In this document: positions 42,676-51,127 of the stretch, one piece after another
How positions within the stretch are numbered: the stretch's first letter is position 1
Layout: the number at the start of each line of letters is the position of its first letter
NCBI RefSeq assembly: GCF_001605725.1
Contig: NZ_CP011530.1
Span: 4,836,001-4,900,000, forward strand
Reading direction: 5' to 3'
Length of the DNA stretch: 64,000 bases
Source: Mycobacteroides immunogenum
GTDB lineage: Bacteria > Actinomycetota > Actinomycetes > Mycobacteriales > Mycobacteriaceae
Notes under the pieces: model-generated
What the model was told of the DNA's origin: nothing
Seen by the model: the letters and a program-made list of their open reading frames with translations, nothing else
Databases searched by the model: none
Made by a program: the position numbers and the translations under genes

Positions 42676-43935
42676 GTGTCTGCTGCCCAAGCCCTTTCGA
42701 TCGTCATGCTGGTCCTGGTGCTGGTGGCCGCGATCTGGCGCAGGATGAACATCGGTGTGCTGGCCCTCGGCGCCGCGTTGCCGGTTCTCGCGCTCTCGGG
42801 GCTGGACGCGAAGGCTATGTACACGACGTTCCCCGGCGATATCTTCGCGCTGATCGTCGGCGTCTCACTGCTGTTCGCGCATCTGGAGCGCAGCGGCACC
42901 CTGAGTTGGTTCGTCGAATTGGTATACGGGGCGGTGGGCGATCGTCACGCCTTGCTGCCCTGGGCGGGCTTTCTTGTCGGCGCCCTGTTGTCCACGGTGG
43001 GCGCGTTCTCGACGGCTGTCATCGCATTCCTGGTGCCGCTGGTGGCACACGTGACGGTGCGGTACCGCAGCAGCTTCTATCTGTGCGAGCTGGGCGTGGT
43101 GATCGGGGCCAACAGCGCCGGCCTCTCCCCACTGAACCCGACGGGTGCGGTCGTGCGCGCCGCCGCCACCAAATTTCACGTCAGCTATCCGGGATGGGCG
43201 CTGTGGGCCGTCTCCATGGTGGTCGCGGCCCTGGTGGTGCTGTGCCTGCAGCTGCTCGACGCGTTTCGGCGCCGCCGCGGCGGGGGCTTCGACCTCACCC
43301 CGGCACCCGCCGCGGTCACGGAAACCGATGCGGCTGAATGTCCTTCAATTCGGTACGCCTGGTGCGCGGGCCTGGCACTGCTGACCTTCGTGCTACTCGT
43401 GGTGGTCGCCAAAACCGATGTCGGGGTGACCGCGATAGCCCTCGCCGCGCTGCTGCAGATCGCCTTCCGCCCGCAGGAGCGGTCACTGCTGGCCAGGATT
43501 CCCTGGCCCAGCATCCTGCTGCTGTGCGGTCTGCTCACCTATCTCGGGCTGATGCAGAAGATCGGCACCATCGATTCGATCGCGAGCGTCTTGCATCGCC
43601 TCGGGACGGGCCCTGTTCTGATCCTGGTGCTGGCGTATCTGACTGCCCTGCTGTGCAATATCGAAAGCTCGACGCTCGGGGTGCTCGGACTGATGATGCC
43701 TGTCGTGTTCTCCACCTTCACTGAGCCGGCCCAGATGTTCTGGGTGGTGTGCGCGGTCTGCGTGCCCGCGGCACTGATGGTGATGAATCCGATTCACGTG
43801 GCGGGCACTCTGATCATCGGCAACAGCGCGGTCGAGGAGCAGGACAATCTGTTCCGCAGGCTGCTGGCCCTCGCGGGCAGCCTGGCGCTGGTGGTGCCCG
43901 GGCTGCTGTCGATCGTTCCTATCGCGCTCGCCTGA
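42676..43935 (+). CDS. Ion-transporter-superfamily permease (SLC13/MatC-like)
   Basis: 419 residues, about 11-12 hydrophobic segments. Hairpin-like motifs typical of the IT superfamily: GANSAGLSPLNPTGAVVRAA in the first half and LCNIESSTLGVLGLMMPVVF in the second. This suggests a dicarboxylate or similar anion carrier. Start GTG at 42676 is preceded by GAAAGG. No linked enzymes identify the substrate. The thioesterase-like fragment at 43940 follows immediately. Confidence 0.78.
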   Translation: MSAAQALSIVMLVLVLVAAIWRRMNIGVLALGAALPVLALSGLDAKAMYTTFPGDIFALIVGVSLLFAHLERSGTLSWFVELVYGAVGDRHALLPWAGFLVGALLSTVGAFSTAVIAFLVPLVAHVTVRYRSSFYLCELGVVIGANSAGLSPLNPTGAVVRAAATKFHVSYPGWALWAVSMVVAALVVLCLQLLDAFRRRRGGGFDLTPAPAAVTETDAAECPSIRYAWCAGLALLTFVLLVVVAKTDVGVTAIALAALLQIAFRPQERSLLARIPWPSILLLCGLLTYLGLMQKIGTIDSIASVLHRLGTGPVLILVLAYLTALLCNIESSTLGVLGLMMPVVFSTFTEPAQMFWVVCAVCVPAALMVMNPIHVAGTLIIGNSAVEEQDNLFRRLLALAGSLALVVPGLLSIVPIALA

Positions 43936-43939
43936 CCCG

Positions 43940-44008
43940 GGCTAGGGCTGGCCGCGCAGCAGCTGCACCACCAGCGCGTTGGCGTCGGCCAACACCACCG
44001 TGCGCGTC
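43940..44008 (-). pseudogene. Remnant of thioesterase 3' end; left copy of the island direct repeat
   Basis: 69 bp nearly identical to 54478-54548, in the same orientation. Read on the minus strand it still encodes VLADANALVVQLLRGQP and a stop, against VLADANGLMVQLLPGQP at the end of the intact thioesterase gene. Differences are three substitutions and a small indel that breaks the frame. There is no rest of the gene here, so this is a 3' fragment. It ends 24 bp before tspO. Confidence 0.85.
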
Positions 44009-44020
44009 ACACTGCGTGAC

Positions 44021-44026
44021 TACTAT
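44021..44026 (+). promoter_or_regulatory. Possible -10 hexamer for leaderless tspO
   Basis: TACTAT fits the mycobacterial TANNNT -10 element and lies 6 nt before the tspO ATG, the spacing expected for a leaderless transcript. No clear -35 is visible. It begins 12 bp after the repeat fragment. Confidence 0.4.
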
Positions 44027-44032
44027 GGCGAT

Positions 44033-44527
44033 ATGACCCAAGGGATTTCGCGCCGATGGCCCAGGGAATGGGCTGGGCTTGCCGTATCTGTCATTGCGGT
44101 AACCGTCGCCGCCGGAATCGGCAGGGCAACCACGACCAGCACTGCGGAAGGTTATGGCCGTCTGCAACAACCCGGCTGGGCCCCACCGGCCTCACTTTTT
44201 GGACCCATGTGGGCCGTGCTGTACGCGTCAATGGCGGTATCAGCATGGCTGGTATGGCGATCACACCCCGCACGGGAAAATCGGGTACCACTAGCGGTGT
44301 ACGGCGTTCAACTTGTCCTGAACATGGCCTGGACACCACTGTTCTTCGGTCTTGGTTGGCGGGGAACGGCATTCATCGAGATCTTCGTGTTGTGGGCGTT
44401 CATCGCCGCGACTGTGGCACTGTTCTGGCACCAAAGCCGTTGGGCCGCAATACTACTGCTGCCCTACCTGACGTGGACCACATTCGCGGTGGTGCTGAAT
44501 TTCTCGGTGTGGCAGCTGAATAACTAG
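44033..44527 (+). CDS. tspO: TspO/MBR family tryptophan-rich sensory protein
   Basis: 164 residues, five membrane helices. Family motifs: WAPPASLFGPMWAVLYASMA near 51-70, LVLNMAWTPLFFG in the middle, and PYLTWTTFAVVLNFSVWQLN at the end. TspO proteins bind porphyrins and are tied to tetrapyrrole and oxidative stress responses. Start ATG 44033; an in-frame ATG at 43979 lies inside the repeat remnant and is rejected. Its stop codon shares the bases CTAG with the stop of the convergent photolyase gene. Confidence 0.9.
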   Translation: MTQGISRRWPREWAGLAVSVIAVTVAAGIGRATTTSTAEGYGRLQQPGWAPPASLFGPMWAVLYASMAVSAWLVWRSHPARENRVPLAVYGVQLVLNMAWTPLFFGLGWRGTAFIEIFVLWAFIAATVALFWHQSRWAAILLLPYLTWTTFAVVLNFSVWQLNN

Positions 44528-45891
44528 TGATCTTGCCTGGACCGGTAACGGTGCAGTGCGATGTTCCTTTCCTCTGCGTGATCGACGATGGTGGTCGGGT
44601 ATCCGCGCGTATGGCCGTCGGGGTATTTCCAGGGCGTAATAGCCGAGGCCCCGGATAGGTGCCGCAGTTCCGGGATGTACTTGCGGATGTAGTCGCCGTT
44701 GGGGTCGAACTTTTGTGCCTGAGCCGTGGGGTTGAAAACTCGGAAGTACGGGGCCGCGTCGGTGCCCGTTCCCGCGACCCACTGCCAGCCGTGCGTGTTG
44801 GATGCGCTGTCGGCGTCGATGAGGTGGTTCATGAAGTGCCTGGCTCCGTGCGGCCACCAAATATGGAGATCCTTGGTCAAGAAGCTCGCGGTGACCATCC
44901 GAACTCGGTTATGCATCCACCCTTCGGCAAGCAGTTGCCGCATGCCGGCATCAACCAGTGGGTATCCCGTTTCTCCACGTTGCCAGGCCCTGAAGCCCCC
45001 GCCGGGTTCGGCATAGGTCAAATGCGCTAGGGCATCGGTTAAGTCGGTGTGCGCGGAATGCGGCTGGTGAAAAAGCACGTCGGCGTAGAAATCTCGCCAG
45101 GCCAGCTCCGAGATGAACTTGGCGGCGTCTTGGCCTGCGATGGCCGCCAGATCAGCGAGAAGTGTGCGGGGGTGGATCGCCCCAACTTTGAGGTAGGGCG
45201 AGATCCTGGATGTGGCATCCACGTCGGCGCGGTCACGACCAGCGGCGTACCCCGTCAGATCGTGTGCGAGGAAATGTTCCCACCGTGCGCGAGCCGCGCC
45301 CTCGCCCGCGGGAGGCAGAGCGATGCCGCAGCGCTGAGCGAGCCCGGCGAGTGAAGATCGGGCGGGGCTTGATTGTGCGGATGCGGGGGGTTTCGCCCAG
45401 GAAGGGCTGGTTTGCAGCTGGGCGGGGCGGGGCCAGTGGTGCGCGCGCCAGGCGCGTTCGAATGCGGTGAACACCCGATACGTAGACCCGTCTGATTTGG
45501 TGATCCGGCCCGGCGTCACGGCGTAGGGCGAGCCCGTCTCGATCCAGTCCACGCCGATCTTCGCCAGCTCGGCGGATACCGATGTATCCCGGCGCCGGCC
45601 GAAGGGAGTCGTCTCCCGGGCCACATGCACTTCAGTTGCGCCGACACGTTCGGCCAGCTCTACCAGGACCTGTTCCGGTGCACCGGATTTCAGGCAGAGT
45701 CGTCCATCGAGTTGTCGATCGAGGTCAAGGACGTTGGCGGCAAGCCACGCATCCCGCGGACGTGGTGCGCTGCCAAGCAGCTGCGGGTCCAGGATGAACA
45801 CGGCAAGTACATCGCCGCTCTCGGCCGCGGCGCGGAGCGCGGGATTGTCGGCCAACCGCAAGTCGCGGCGGGCCCACCAGATAACACTCAC
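44524..45891 (-). CDS. phr: Deoxyribodipyrimidine photolyase
   Basis: 455-residue FAD enzyme that repairs pyrimidine dimers with light. N-terminal antenna domain (VIWWARRDLRLADNPAL), C-terminal FAD domain with WRDFYADVLFH, FRAWQRGETGYPLVDAGMRQL, TEGWMHNR-type AEGWMHNRVRM and DADSASNTHGWQWVAGTG. Class I type. Last gene of the cfa-SOUL-SDR-phr operon; its start overlaps the SDR stop by 4 bp. Likely under the SigK-type promoter at 48961-48987. Confidence 0.93.
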   Translation of the reverse strand: MSVIWWARRDLRLADNPALRAAAESGDVLAVFILDPQLLGSAPRPRDAWLAANVLDLDRQLDGRLCLKSGAPEQVLVELAERVGATEVHVARETTPFGRRRDTSVSAELAKIGVDWIETGSPYAVTPGRITKSDGSTYRVFTAFERAWRAHHWPRPAQLQTSPSWAKPPASAQSSPARSSLAGLAQRCGIALPPAGEGAARARWEHFLAHDLTGYAAGRDRADVDATSRISPYLKVGAIHPRTLLADLAAIAGQDAAKFISELAWRDFYADVLFHQPHSAHTDLTDALAHLTYAEPGGGFRAWQRGETGYPLVDAGMRQLLAEGWMHNRVRMVTASFLTKDLHIWWPHGARHFMNHLIDADSASNTHGWQWVAGTGTDAAPYFRVFNPTAQAQKFDPNGDYIRKYIPELRHLSGASAITPWKYPDGHTRGYPTTIVDHAEERNIALHRYRSRQDH

Positions 45892-47246
45892 GAGCGGATC
45901 CGACTTCCCAACAGATGACCCAAGGCAGGACCGATGTCCTGAGCCCGGAAGACATGCTGACGATCCAATAGCGTTACGGGAGAAACACGCTGACTCGCCA
46001 TCGCGAGCTCTTCGGCACCCTCTCGGCCAAGTACTAGCGCAGGGCCGAAGGCGGGTACTGGTATGACCGCCGGGCGACGGACGGCCCGGGCCAGTGCCCG
46101 TGTGTAGTCGATGTTGCGAACCACGCCGGGCGCCACGGCGTTAACCGGGCCCGATAGTGAAAGGTCCCACAGGCATCGGTGATAGATGTCTACCAGGTCG
46201 TCAATGCCGATCCATGGCAACCACTGAGTGCCGGAGCCCAGGGGCCCGCCCAGACCGGCCCGGAAAAGCGGAAGCAGCAGCTTGAGCGTTCCGCCGCGGG
46301 GCGACTGAACGATGCCGGTGCGGACGGTGACGGCGCGAGTCCCGGCACCCTCGCCTGCCAACGCCGCCTGCTCCCAACGAGCGACCACATCGGAAAGGAA
46401 GTCCGCCGCCGGCGGGGGTGGGCTTGTCTCGGTGAGCGTTTCGTCGCCTCGGTTCTTCCCGTAGTACCCCACCGCTGACGCGCTGACGAAGGTACTCACA
46501 CCTGCGGACGCGGCGGCTCGGGAAAGGAGGCGCGTGGGCTCGATTCGGCTTGAGGCGATCAGTTCTTTGTGCCGGTGGGTGAAGCGTCCGGCGATGCTGG
46601 CACCCGCCAGATGGATAACGGCATCAACGCCTTCCAACACGGCGGGGTCGGGATTATCTGGCTCCCAATTTCGCTCCGTAGGACTCTTCGGCTCTCCGCG
46701 GACTAGGCGAATCACGCGGTGTCCACCGGTGCTGAGGAACGCGGTAAGTGCGGTGCCCACTAGCCCGGTCGCGCCGGTAACAGCCACCGTCGAGGCGTTC
46801 ATTCCGTGGTCGGTGGCCCTGCGGTGCGCGGCCAGATCACCGCCGAGTTGCCGGTGTCGATATGCCATGAGATCGGCGAGAAGCCGTCCCGGAATGGGAG
46901 TTTCGATCGTGTCGCGCACCCGCGTGCTGCGATCGCCTACGGGCTCGAACTCGTGAATATGCCTCCAGGGCAACACACCACTGACCGCCGAGCGCAGTCC
47001 CGTCGCGACCGCCTCGTCGACGAATCGTCGGCCCGGCAGGAAGGCTGTCTTGTCATGCCGGGCAACCCAGCGAAGACCTCCCGGCAATTCGAGTACGGCG
47101 GTGCCGTCAGACAGCGAATGCGCTTCGGTATTTAGCTCTACCGGCGCCCATGGCGCCGCCAAGCGGCTGAACGCCCCTGGCCTGGAATACCAGGCGAACA
47201 CATCCTCGACGGGTTCGTCGACAATCACCGAATCACTGATGCCCAT
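45888..47246 (-). CDS. SRPBCC domain fused to TIGR01777/YfcH-type SDR epimerase
   Basis: 452 residues from ATG 47246. Residues 1-148 are a START/SRPBCC-like ligand-binding domain (SVIVDEPVEDVFAWYSRPGAF, then LRWVARHDKTAF); residues 152-452 are an extended SDR with nucleotide motif TGATGLVG (157-164), SASAVGYYG and a DUF1731 tail. The reaction is unknown. The fusion suggests a lipophilic substrate handed to the SDR. The frame runs to 47537 but the extra part overlaps the SOUL gene. Confidence 0.83.
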   Translation of the reverse strand: MGISDSVIVDEPVEDVFAWYSRPGAFSRLAAPWAPVELNTEAHSLSDGTAVLELPGGLRWVARHDKTAFLPGRRFVDEAVATGLRSAVSGVLPWRHIHEFEPVGDRSTRVRDTIETPIPGRLLADLMAYRHRQLGGDLAAHRRATDHGMNASTVAVTGATGLVGTALTAFLSTGGHRVIRLVRGEPKSPTERNWEPDNPDPAVLEGVDAVIHLAGASIAGRFTHRHKELIASSRIEPTRLLSRAAASAGVSTFVSASAVGYYGKNRGDETLTETSPPPPAADFLSDVVARWEQAALAGEGAGTRAVTVRTGIVQSPRGGTLKLLLPLFRAGLGGPLGSGTQWLPWIGIDDLVDIYHRCLWDLSLSGPVNAVAPGVVRNIDYTRALARAVRRPAVIPVPAFGPALVLGREGAEELAMASQRVSPVTLLDRQHVFRAQDIGPALGHLLGSRIRS

Positions 47247-47283
47247 TAATCTCCGATCATCGGGAGGCTGGTCCCGCTGCTTT

Positions 47284-47940
47284 CTAGGCGCCTCGTGAGG
47301 CATCGTCCACCTGTACGCGAATCGGCACTGCGATCTCATTGCGCCGTGCGCACGAGAGTGTCCATGGTGGGTCGTAGAACCAGGCTTGGGGATCGCCTGA
47401 GGTCTGTATGCCGTTGTTGTGCAGGGTATTGAGCAACTCGTCGGTGCGCCTGGTGACAGCCGCCGCCGATCGGTCGCCGCTGAAGCGCAGCACCGCGAGG
47501 GTCTCGGCGGGCACTTCGGTGAGCCGGATGCTCTCATCGCCGGGGGTAGGCAAGCTTGCCAGTGTCCACTTCGCCGGCATGTAGAAGCGGATTATCGAAC
47601 CGCCAGTAACACTTGGCAATTGGCCCACGGGGGCCGTCATGGCGATGGTGTCGTTTTGCTGCGCCACCGGTGCGGTCATGGCGATCTTGGCCCGCCCGCG
47701 GTTCTTGCCGAATATGTAGCCGGCAAGACGGCGAAAACCCTCGCTGCGAGCACGCTCGTCATCGGCCAAAACGGTGGTTTCTGCCGCGACTCGGCTGCTG
47801 TACTGCCTGATCTGCACCGAAGCAGTCAGTCGCCGTGACGAGTACCGCGGTTCTTCGGTTCCCGAACGGATTCCGACGATGTTGCCTGCCGCTTTGAGCA
47901 GTTCAACCCCCAGGGTCCAGGGCGGCATGATGACACTCAA
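47284..47940 (-). CDS. SOUL-family haem-binding protein
   Basis: About 218 residues. SOUL/HBP features: IRQYSSRVAAETTV (N-terminal strand), FRRLAGYIFGKNRGRAKIAMTAPV (family core with MTAPV twice), and WFYDPPWT near the end. The family binds haem or other tetrapyrroles. A TTG at 47940 has AAAGGAG six bases before it and is my preferred start; ATG at 47928 is possible but too far from that site. It follows the CFA synthase by 22 bp. Confidence 0.8.
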   Translation of the reverse strand: MSVIMPPWTLGVELLKAAGNIVGIRSGTEEPRYSSRRLTASVQIRQYSSRVAAETTVLADDERARSEGFRRLAGYIFGKNRGRAKIAMTAPVAQQNDTIAMTAPVGQLPSVTGGSIIRFYMPAKWTLASLPTPGDESIRLTEVPAETLAVLRFSGDRSAAAVTRRTDELLNTLHNNGIQTSGDPQAWFYDPPWTLSCARRNEIAVPIRVQVDDASRGA

Positions 47941-47962
47941 CTCTTGCTCCTTTCGACAATCG

Positions 47963-48856
47963 CTACTTCTCGAGATACGGGAGGTGCAGTTTGGGGAGGG
48001 TGAATTGGGCGACGTCGATGTAGCCGATGCGGAAGTAGTTCGCACATCCGGTGAGGTACTTCATGTAACGCTCGTACACAACCTCGTCCTGTATAGCGAT
48101 GGCCTCATCCTTGTGTTCCTCCAGTGCCGCCGCCCACAGGTCCAGAGTCTTGGCGTAATGCGGCTGCAGTTGGTGTACTCGCGTGCAGCTGAAACCCGCC
48201 CGCTCGGCATGCTCTCGCACCATCTCGATGGAGGGTAACCGCCCGCCGGGGAAGATCTCGGTGACCATGAATTTGATGAAACGCGCCAGCTCAAAATTCA
48301 ATGGCAGGCCCTTGGCCACAACCTCGTTGGGATGCAGTCCGGCGATGGTGTGCAGCAGCATCACGCCGTCATCGGGTAGCGCGGCGTAAGCAAACCTGAA
48401 AAAGTCGTCGTAGCGGTCAAAGCCGAAATGTTCGAACGCGCCGATCGACACAATCCGATCGACCTTGCCGTCGAATTCCTCCCACCCGTGCAGCTGGACG
48501 CTCTTCGACCGGGTGCTCCACGATTCCGCCAGAAGCTTCTCGACGTGCGCCTTCTGATTCTTACTGAGAGTCAGACCGATGACGTTGACGTCGTAGTTCT
48601 CCAATGCGCGTTTGATGGTCGCGCCCCAGCCACACCCCACATCCAACAGCGTCATTCCTGGCTCCAACTGAAGCTTGCCCAGCGCCAAGTCAATCTTGGC
48701 CAGCTGCGCCTCCTCGAGGGTCATTTCGTCGCGCTCGAAGTAGGCGCAGCTGTATGTCTGGGTCGGGTCAAGAAAGAGCCGGAAGAAGTCATCCGATAGG
48801 TCGTAATGGGCCTGTACGTCGCCGAAATGTGGGCGCAGGCGCGGTGAGTCTGACAT
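47963..48856 (-). CDS. Cyclopropane-fatty-acyl/mycolic acid synthase family methyltransferase
   Basis: 297 residues, about the size of the mycobacterial MmaA/CmaA/PcaA enzymes. SAM motif LLDVGCGWGAT (70-80), N-terminal HYDLSDDFFRLFLDPTQTYSCAYF, bicarbonate/active-site region GAFEHFGFDRYDDFF, and LQPHYAKTLDLW. It adds a methylene or methyl to a double bond of a phospholipid acyl chain or a mycolate; which is not clear. First gene of the leftward operon, with a 5' leader of about 97 nt from the SigK-type promoter. Start ATG 48856 is preceded by AGGAAAGG. Confidence 0.9.
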   Translation of the reverse strand: MSDSPRLRPHFGDVQAHYDLSDDFFRLFLDPTQTYSCAYFERDEMTLEEAQLAKIDLALGKLQLEPGMTLLDVGCGWGATIKRALENYDVNVIGLTLSKNQKAHVEKLLAESWSTRSKSVQLHGWEEFDGKVDRIVSIGAFEHFGFDRYDDFFRFAYAALPDDGVMLLHTIAGLHPNEVVAKGLPLNFELARFIKFMVTEIFPGGRLPSIEMVREHAERAGFSCTRVHQLQPHYAKTLDLWAAALEEHKDEAIAIQDEVVYERYMKYLTGCANYFRIGYIDVAQFTLPKLHLPYLEK

Positions 48857-48960
48857 CTGGGCGGAACCTTTCCTGGGGCGGGAACGTCTACCTACCGGTC
48901 TTTCTTCTGCGGGGCATGCGAGCGGCCGTATTCGGGCATGTCTGTGCGGCTCTGTTGTCA

Positions 48961-48987
48961 ATTCGGAGCCGAACGTCGTTCGGATGG
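48961..48987 (-). promoter_or_regulatory. SigK-type promoter for the leftward operon
   Basis: On the minus strand, CCATCC (48987-48982), a 15-base spacer and CCGAAT (48966-48961). These hexamers are the ones described for SigK-dependent promoters in M. tuberculosis. It faces the CFA synthase gene at 48856 and is a mirror of the promoter at 49043-49069 with the same spacer. Confidence 0.8.
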
Positions 48988-49042
48988 GTCGGTTGTAACG
49001 AAAGTAGAGCCCGCGCCGGACGCCGTCCCAAAGCGGCAATAC

Positions 49043-49069
49043 CCATCCGCGGGCCGGTTTACTCCGAAT
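49043..49069 (+). promoter_or_regulatory. SigK-type promoter for the sigK-rskA operon
   Basis: CCATCC (49043-49048), 15-base spacer, CCGAAT (49064-49069). The -10 ends 7 bases before the GTG at 49077, so transcription probably starts on the start codon and the message is leaderless. This implies autoregulation, since sigK is the fifth gene of this operon. Confidence 0.82.
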
Positions 49070-49076
49070 AAGGGAT

Positions 49077-50393
49077 GTGAGTACAAAATTTGGTCCGGCC
49101 GGGCCACGGACCATCGCCGTCATCGGGAGTGGCGTGGCCGGATTGACCGCGGCACACGTGCTCGCCGCCCACGACCGGGTTACGTTGTACGAGGCCGACG
49201 GGCGTTTCGGCGGCCATGCTCATACCCAGTTCGTTGATGACGGCCACGGTGAGCCGACGGCGGTCGACACCGCGTTCTTGGTCCATAACGACCGGACTTA
49301 CCCCACGCTATGCCAACTGTTCAACGACCTTGATGTCCATACCACGAACACCGATATGTCGATGTCGGTACGCGATGACCGCATCGGCTTGGAGTACGCC
49401 GGCGCACGGGGTCTGCGCGGCCTCTTCGCCTCACCCGCTGCCGCGAGCCCCCGCTATCTGCGGATGTTGGCGGAAATCAAGCGGTTTCACCGCCGCGCCC
49501 GCCGACTGCTCGCCGCCCCGGACGCCGACGCCCTAAGCCTCGGAGATTTTGTTCGACAGTTGGGCTTTTCGCAGTTCTTCGTCGACCACTTCCTGACACC
49601 GCTGGTGGCCGCCGTGTGGTCCTGTCCGCCGGGGCAGGCCATGGCGTATCCGGCGCAGTACTTGTTCAGGTTCCTTGACCATCACGGCATGCTGTCGGTG
49701 TTTGGGTCACCACAGTGGAAAACAGTCACAGGGGGTTCGCGCACGTATGTCGATGCTGTGGTGGATGGCCTGCATGAGGCGTTCACCGATGCGCCGGTCG
49801 TCCAGATCAGACGGGCCCGCGAGGGCGTAACCGTAACGGCTGCGGGGCACGCGCCGCGCGTGTTCGATGCCGCCGTCATTGCGACGCATCCCGATCAGGC
49901 ACTCGGTCTGCTGGCGCAGCCGACCGAGGATGAACGGGCAGTGCTGGGAGCCATTGATTACGTGAGTAATTCCGCGCAACTGCACACCGATGAGTCCCTG
50001 TTGCCGCGCCATGCGCGTGCCCGCGCGTCGTGGAATTACCTGAGCAGGGGCGGCTCCCAGGATGTCGTGGTGACGTACGACATCACCCGGTTGATGAGCT
50101 TGTCTGGACCACGAAGATTTCTGGTCACCCTGGGCGGTGAGCACCTGGTGCGCACCGGTGCGGTGCTTACCGAAATGACCTACCGTCACCCGGTCTACAC
50201 ATCGCAATCTGTTGCTGCCCAACGCAGACTGCCAAGTCTCAACGACGGCCGCATCGCGTTTGCAGGTGCATACCATGGGTGGGGGTTCCACGAGGACGGT
50301 GCCGCCTCCGGCCTACGTGCAGCACAAGCGCTGGGCCGGGGCTGGCCGGCCAGTACCGCCGGTCAGCGCGAGCACCGGGTTGCGGCACTATGA
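49077..50393 (+). CDS. FAD/NAD(P)-binding amine-oxidase-like protein (Rv0449c-like)
   Basis: 438 residues. FAD-binding GxGxxG at TIAVIGSGVAGLTAAHVL with the acidic end in TLYEADGRFGGHA; the C-terminal flavin segment is RIAFAGAYHGWGFHEDGAASGLRAA. The family includes predicted fatty-acid dehydrogenases that act with CFA-type methyltransferases. Starts at GTG 49077, likely leaderless. First gene of the rightward operon; its stop overlaps the DUF1365 start. Same order as Rv0449c-Rv0444c of M. tuberculosis. Confidence 0.9.
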   Translation: MSTKFGPAGPRTIAVIGSGVAGLTAAHVLAAHDRVTLYEADGRFGGHAHTQFVDDGHGEPTAVDTAFLVHNDRTYPTLCQLFNDLDVHTTNTDMSMSVRDDRIGLEYAGARGLRGLFASPAAASPRYLRMLAEIKRFHRRARRLLAAPDADALSLGDFVRQLGFSQFFVDHFLTPLVAAVWSCPPGQAMAYPAQYLFRFLDHHGMLSVFGSPQWKTVTGGSRTYVDAVVDGLHEAFTDAPVVQIRRAREGVTVTAAGHAPRVFDAAVIATHPDQALGLLAQPTEDERAVLGAIDYVSNSAQLHTDESLLPRHARARASWNYLSRGGSQDVVVTYDITRLMSLSGPRRFLVTLGGEHLVRTGAVLTEMTYRHPVYTSQSVAAQRRLPSLNDGRIAFAGAYHGWGFHEDGAASGLRAAQALGRGWPASTAGQREHRVAAL

Positions 50394-51127
50394 ACTCGGC
50401 GACGGCGGTTCCCTGCCTCTACCGCACCCGAATCATCCATGTGCGGCGTTCGCCGGTGGCCCACCGATTCACCTATCGCGGCTACTACTGGTACATCGAC
50501 ATCGACAAGCCGCCTCGCCTGCCCCATGGCCTGGGCGCCTTCGCCAGTTTCCAAGCACGGGACCATTTCCGGGGAGATTCCGACGACACACTGCGCCAAC
50601 GTGTGGATCAATTCCTCGCCGGGCACGGGGTCGACCTGGGCGGGGGTACGGTCACCGCGCTGCTGCAGGCACGGGTGTTGGGTCACGTCTTCAACCCACT
50701 CAGCCTGTACTGGTGCCATGATCGCCACGGCGATCTCGTCCACATCATTGCCGAGGTCCATAACACCTATGGCGGACGGCATGCATATCTACTGCCTCCG
50801 ACCACAAATTCCACAGTGGACAAACAGCTTTACGTATCACCGTTTAACGGCTACGACGGACAATATCGAGTTCGAGCTACTCGCCCCGGTGACACATTAA
50901 ACATCAGTATCTGGTTACAGCGAGGCGGACATCTGCCGTTCTTCGCCGCAGTGCGCGGTATTCGGCGCCGGGCCGGTGTCAGTGAACTGTTGTGGTTACA
51001 GGCCACCGCTCCCCTGGCCCCACTAATGGGTGCGCTGGCCATCCGCACGGAAGGGATCAGACTGTGGCTGAAAGGGCTACCAGTGGTGGAGCGCACACCT
51101 CCGCACGAGAGGGAGAGGATAGCGTGA
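50390..51127 (+). CDS. DUF1365 protein (Rv0448c-like)
   Basis: 245 residues from ATG 50390 (MNSATAVPCLYRTRI). DUF1365 signatures: HVRRSPVAHRFTYRGYYWYIDID, ARVLGHVFNPLSLYWCHD, EVHNTYGGRHAYLL and KQLYVSPFNGYDGQYR. Function not established; always found with the FAD oxidoreductase and CFA synthase, so a role in modified fatty-acid synthesis is likely. Overlaps neighbours by 4 bp at both ends. Confidence 0.9.
   Translation: MNSATAVPCLYRTRIIHVRRSPVAHRFTYRGYYWYIDIDKPPRLPHGLGAFASFQARDHFRGDSDDTLRQRVDQFLAGHGVDLGGGTVTALLQARVLGHVFNPLSLYWCHDRHGDLVHIIAEVHNTYGGRHAYLLPPTTNSTVDKQLYVSPFNGYDGQYRVRATRPGDTLNISIWLQRGGHLPFFAAVRGIRRRAGVSELLWLQATAPLAPLMGALAIRTEGIRLWLKGLPVVERTPPHERERIA

Noticed and set aside
47247..47537. 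Longer start for the SRPBCC-SDR protein
   Set aside because: The extra 97 residues overlap the SOUL gene and have shadow-type composition rich in Arg, Pro and Cys.
48857..49123. Longer start for the CFA synthase
   Set aside because: It would run through both SigK-type promoters and the divergent gene start; the ATG at 48856 has a ribosome site and matches the family N-terminus.
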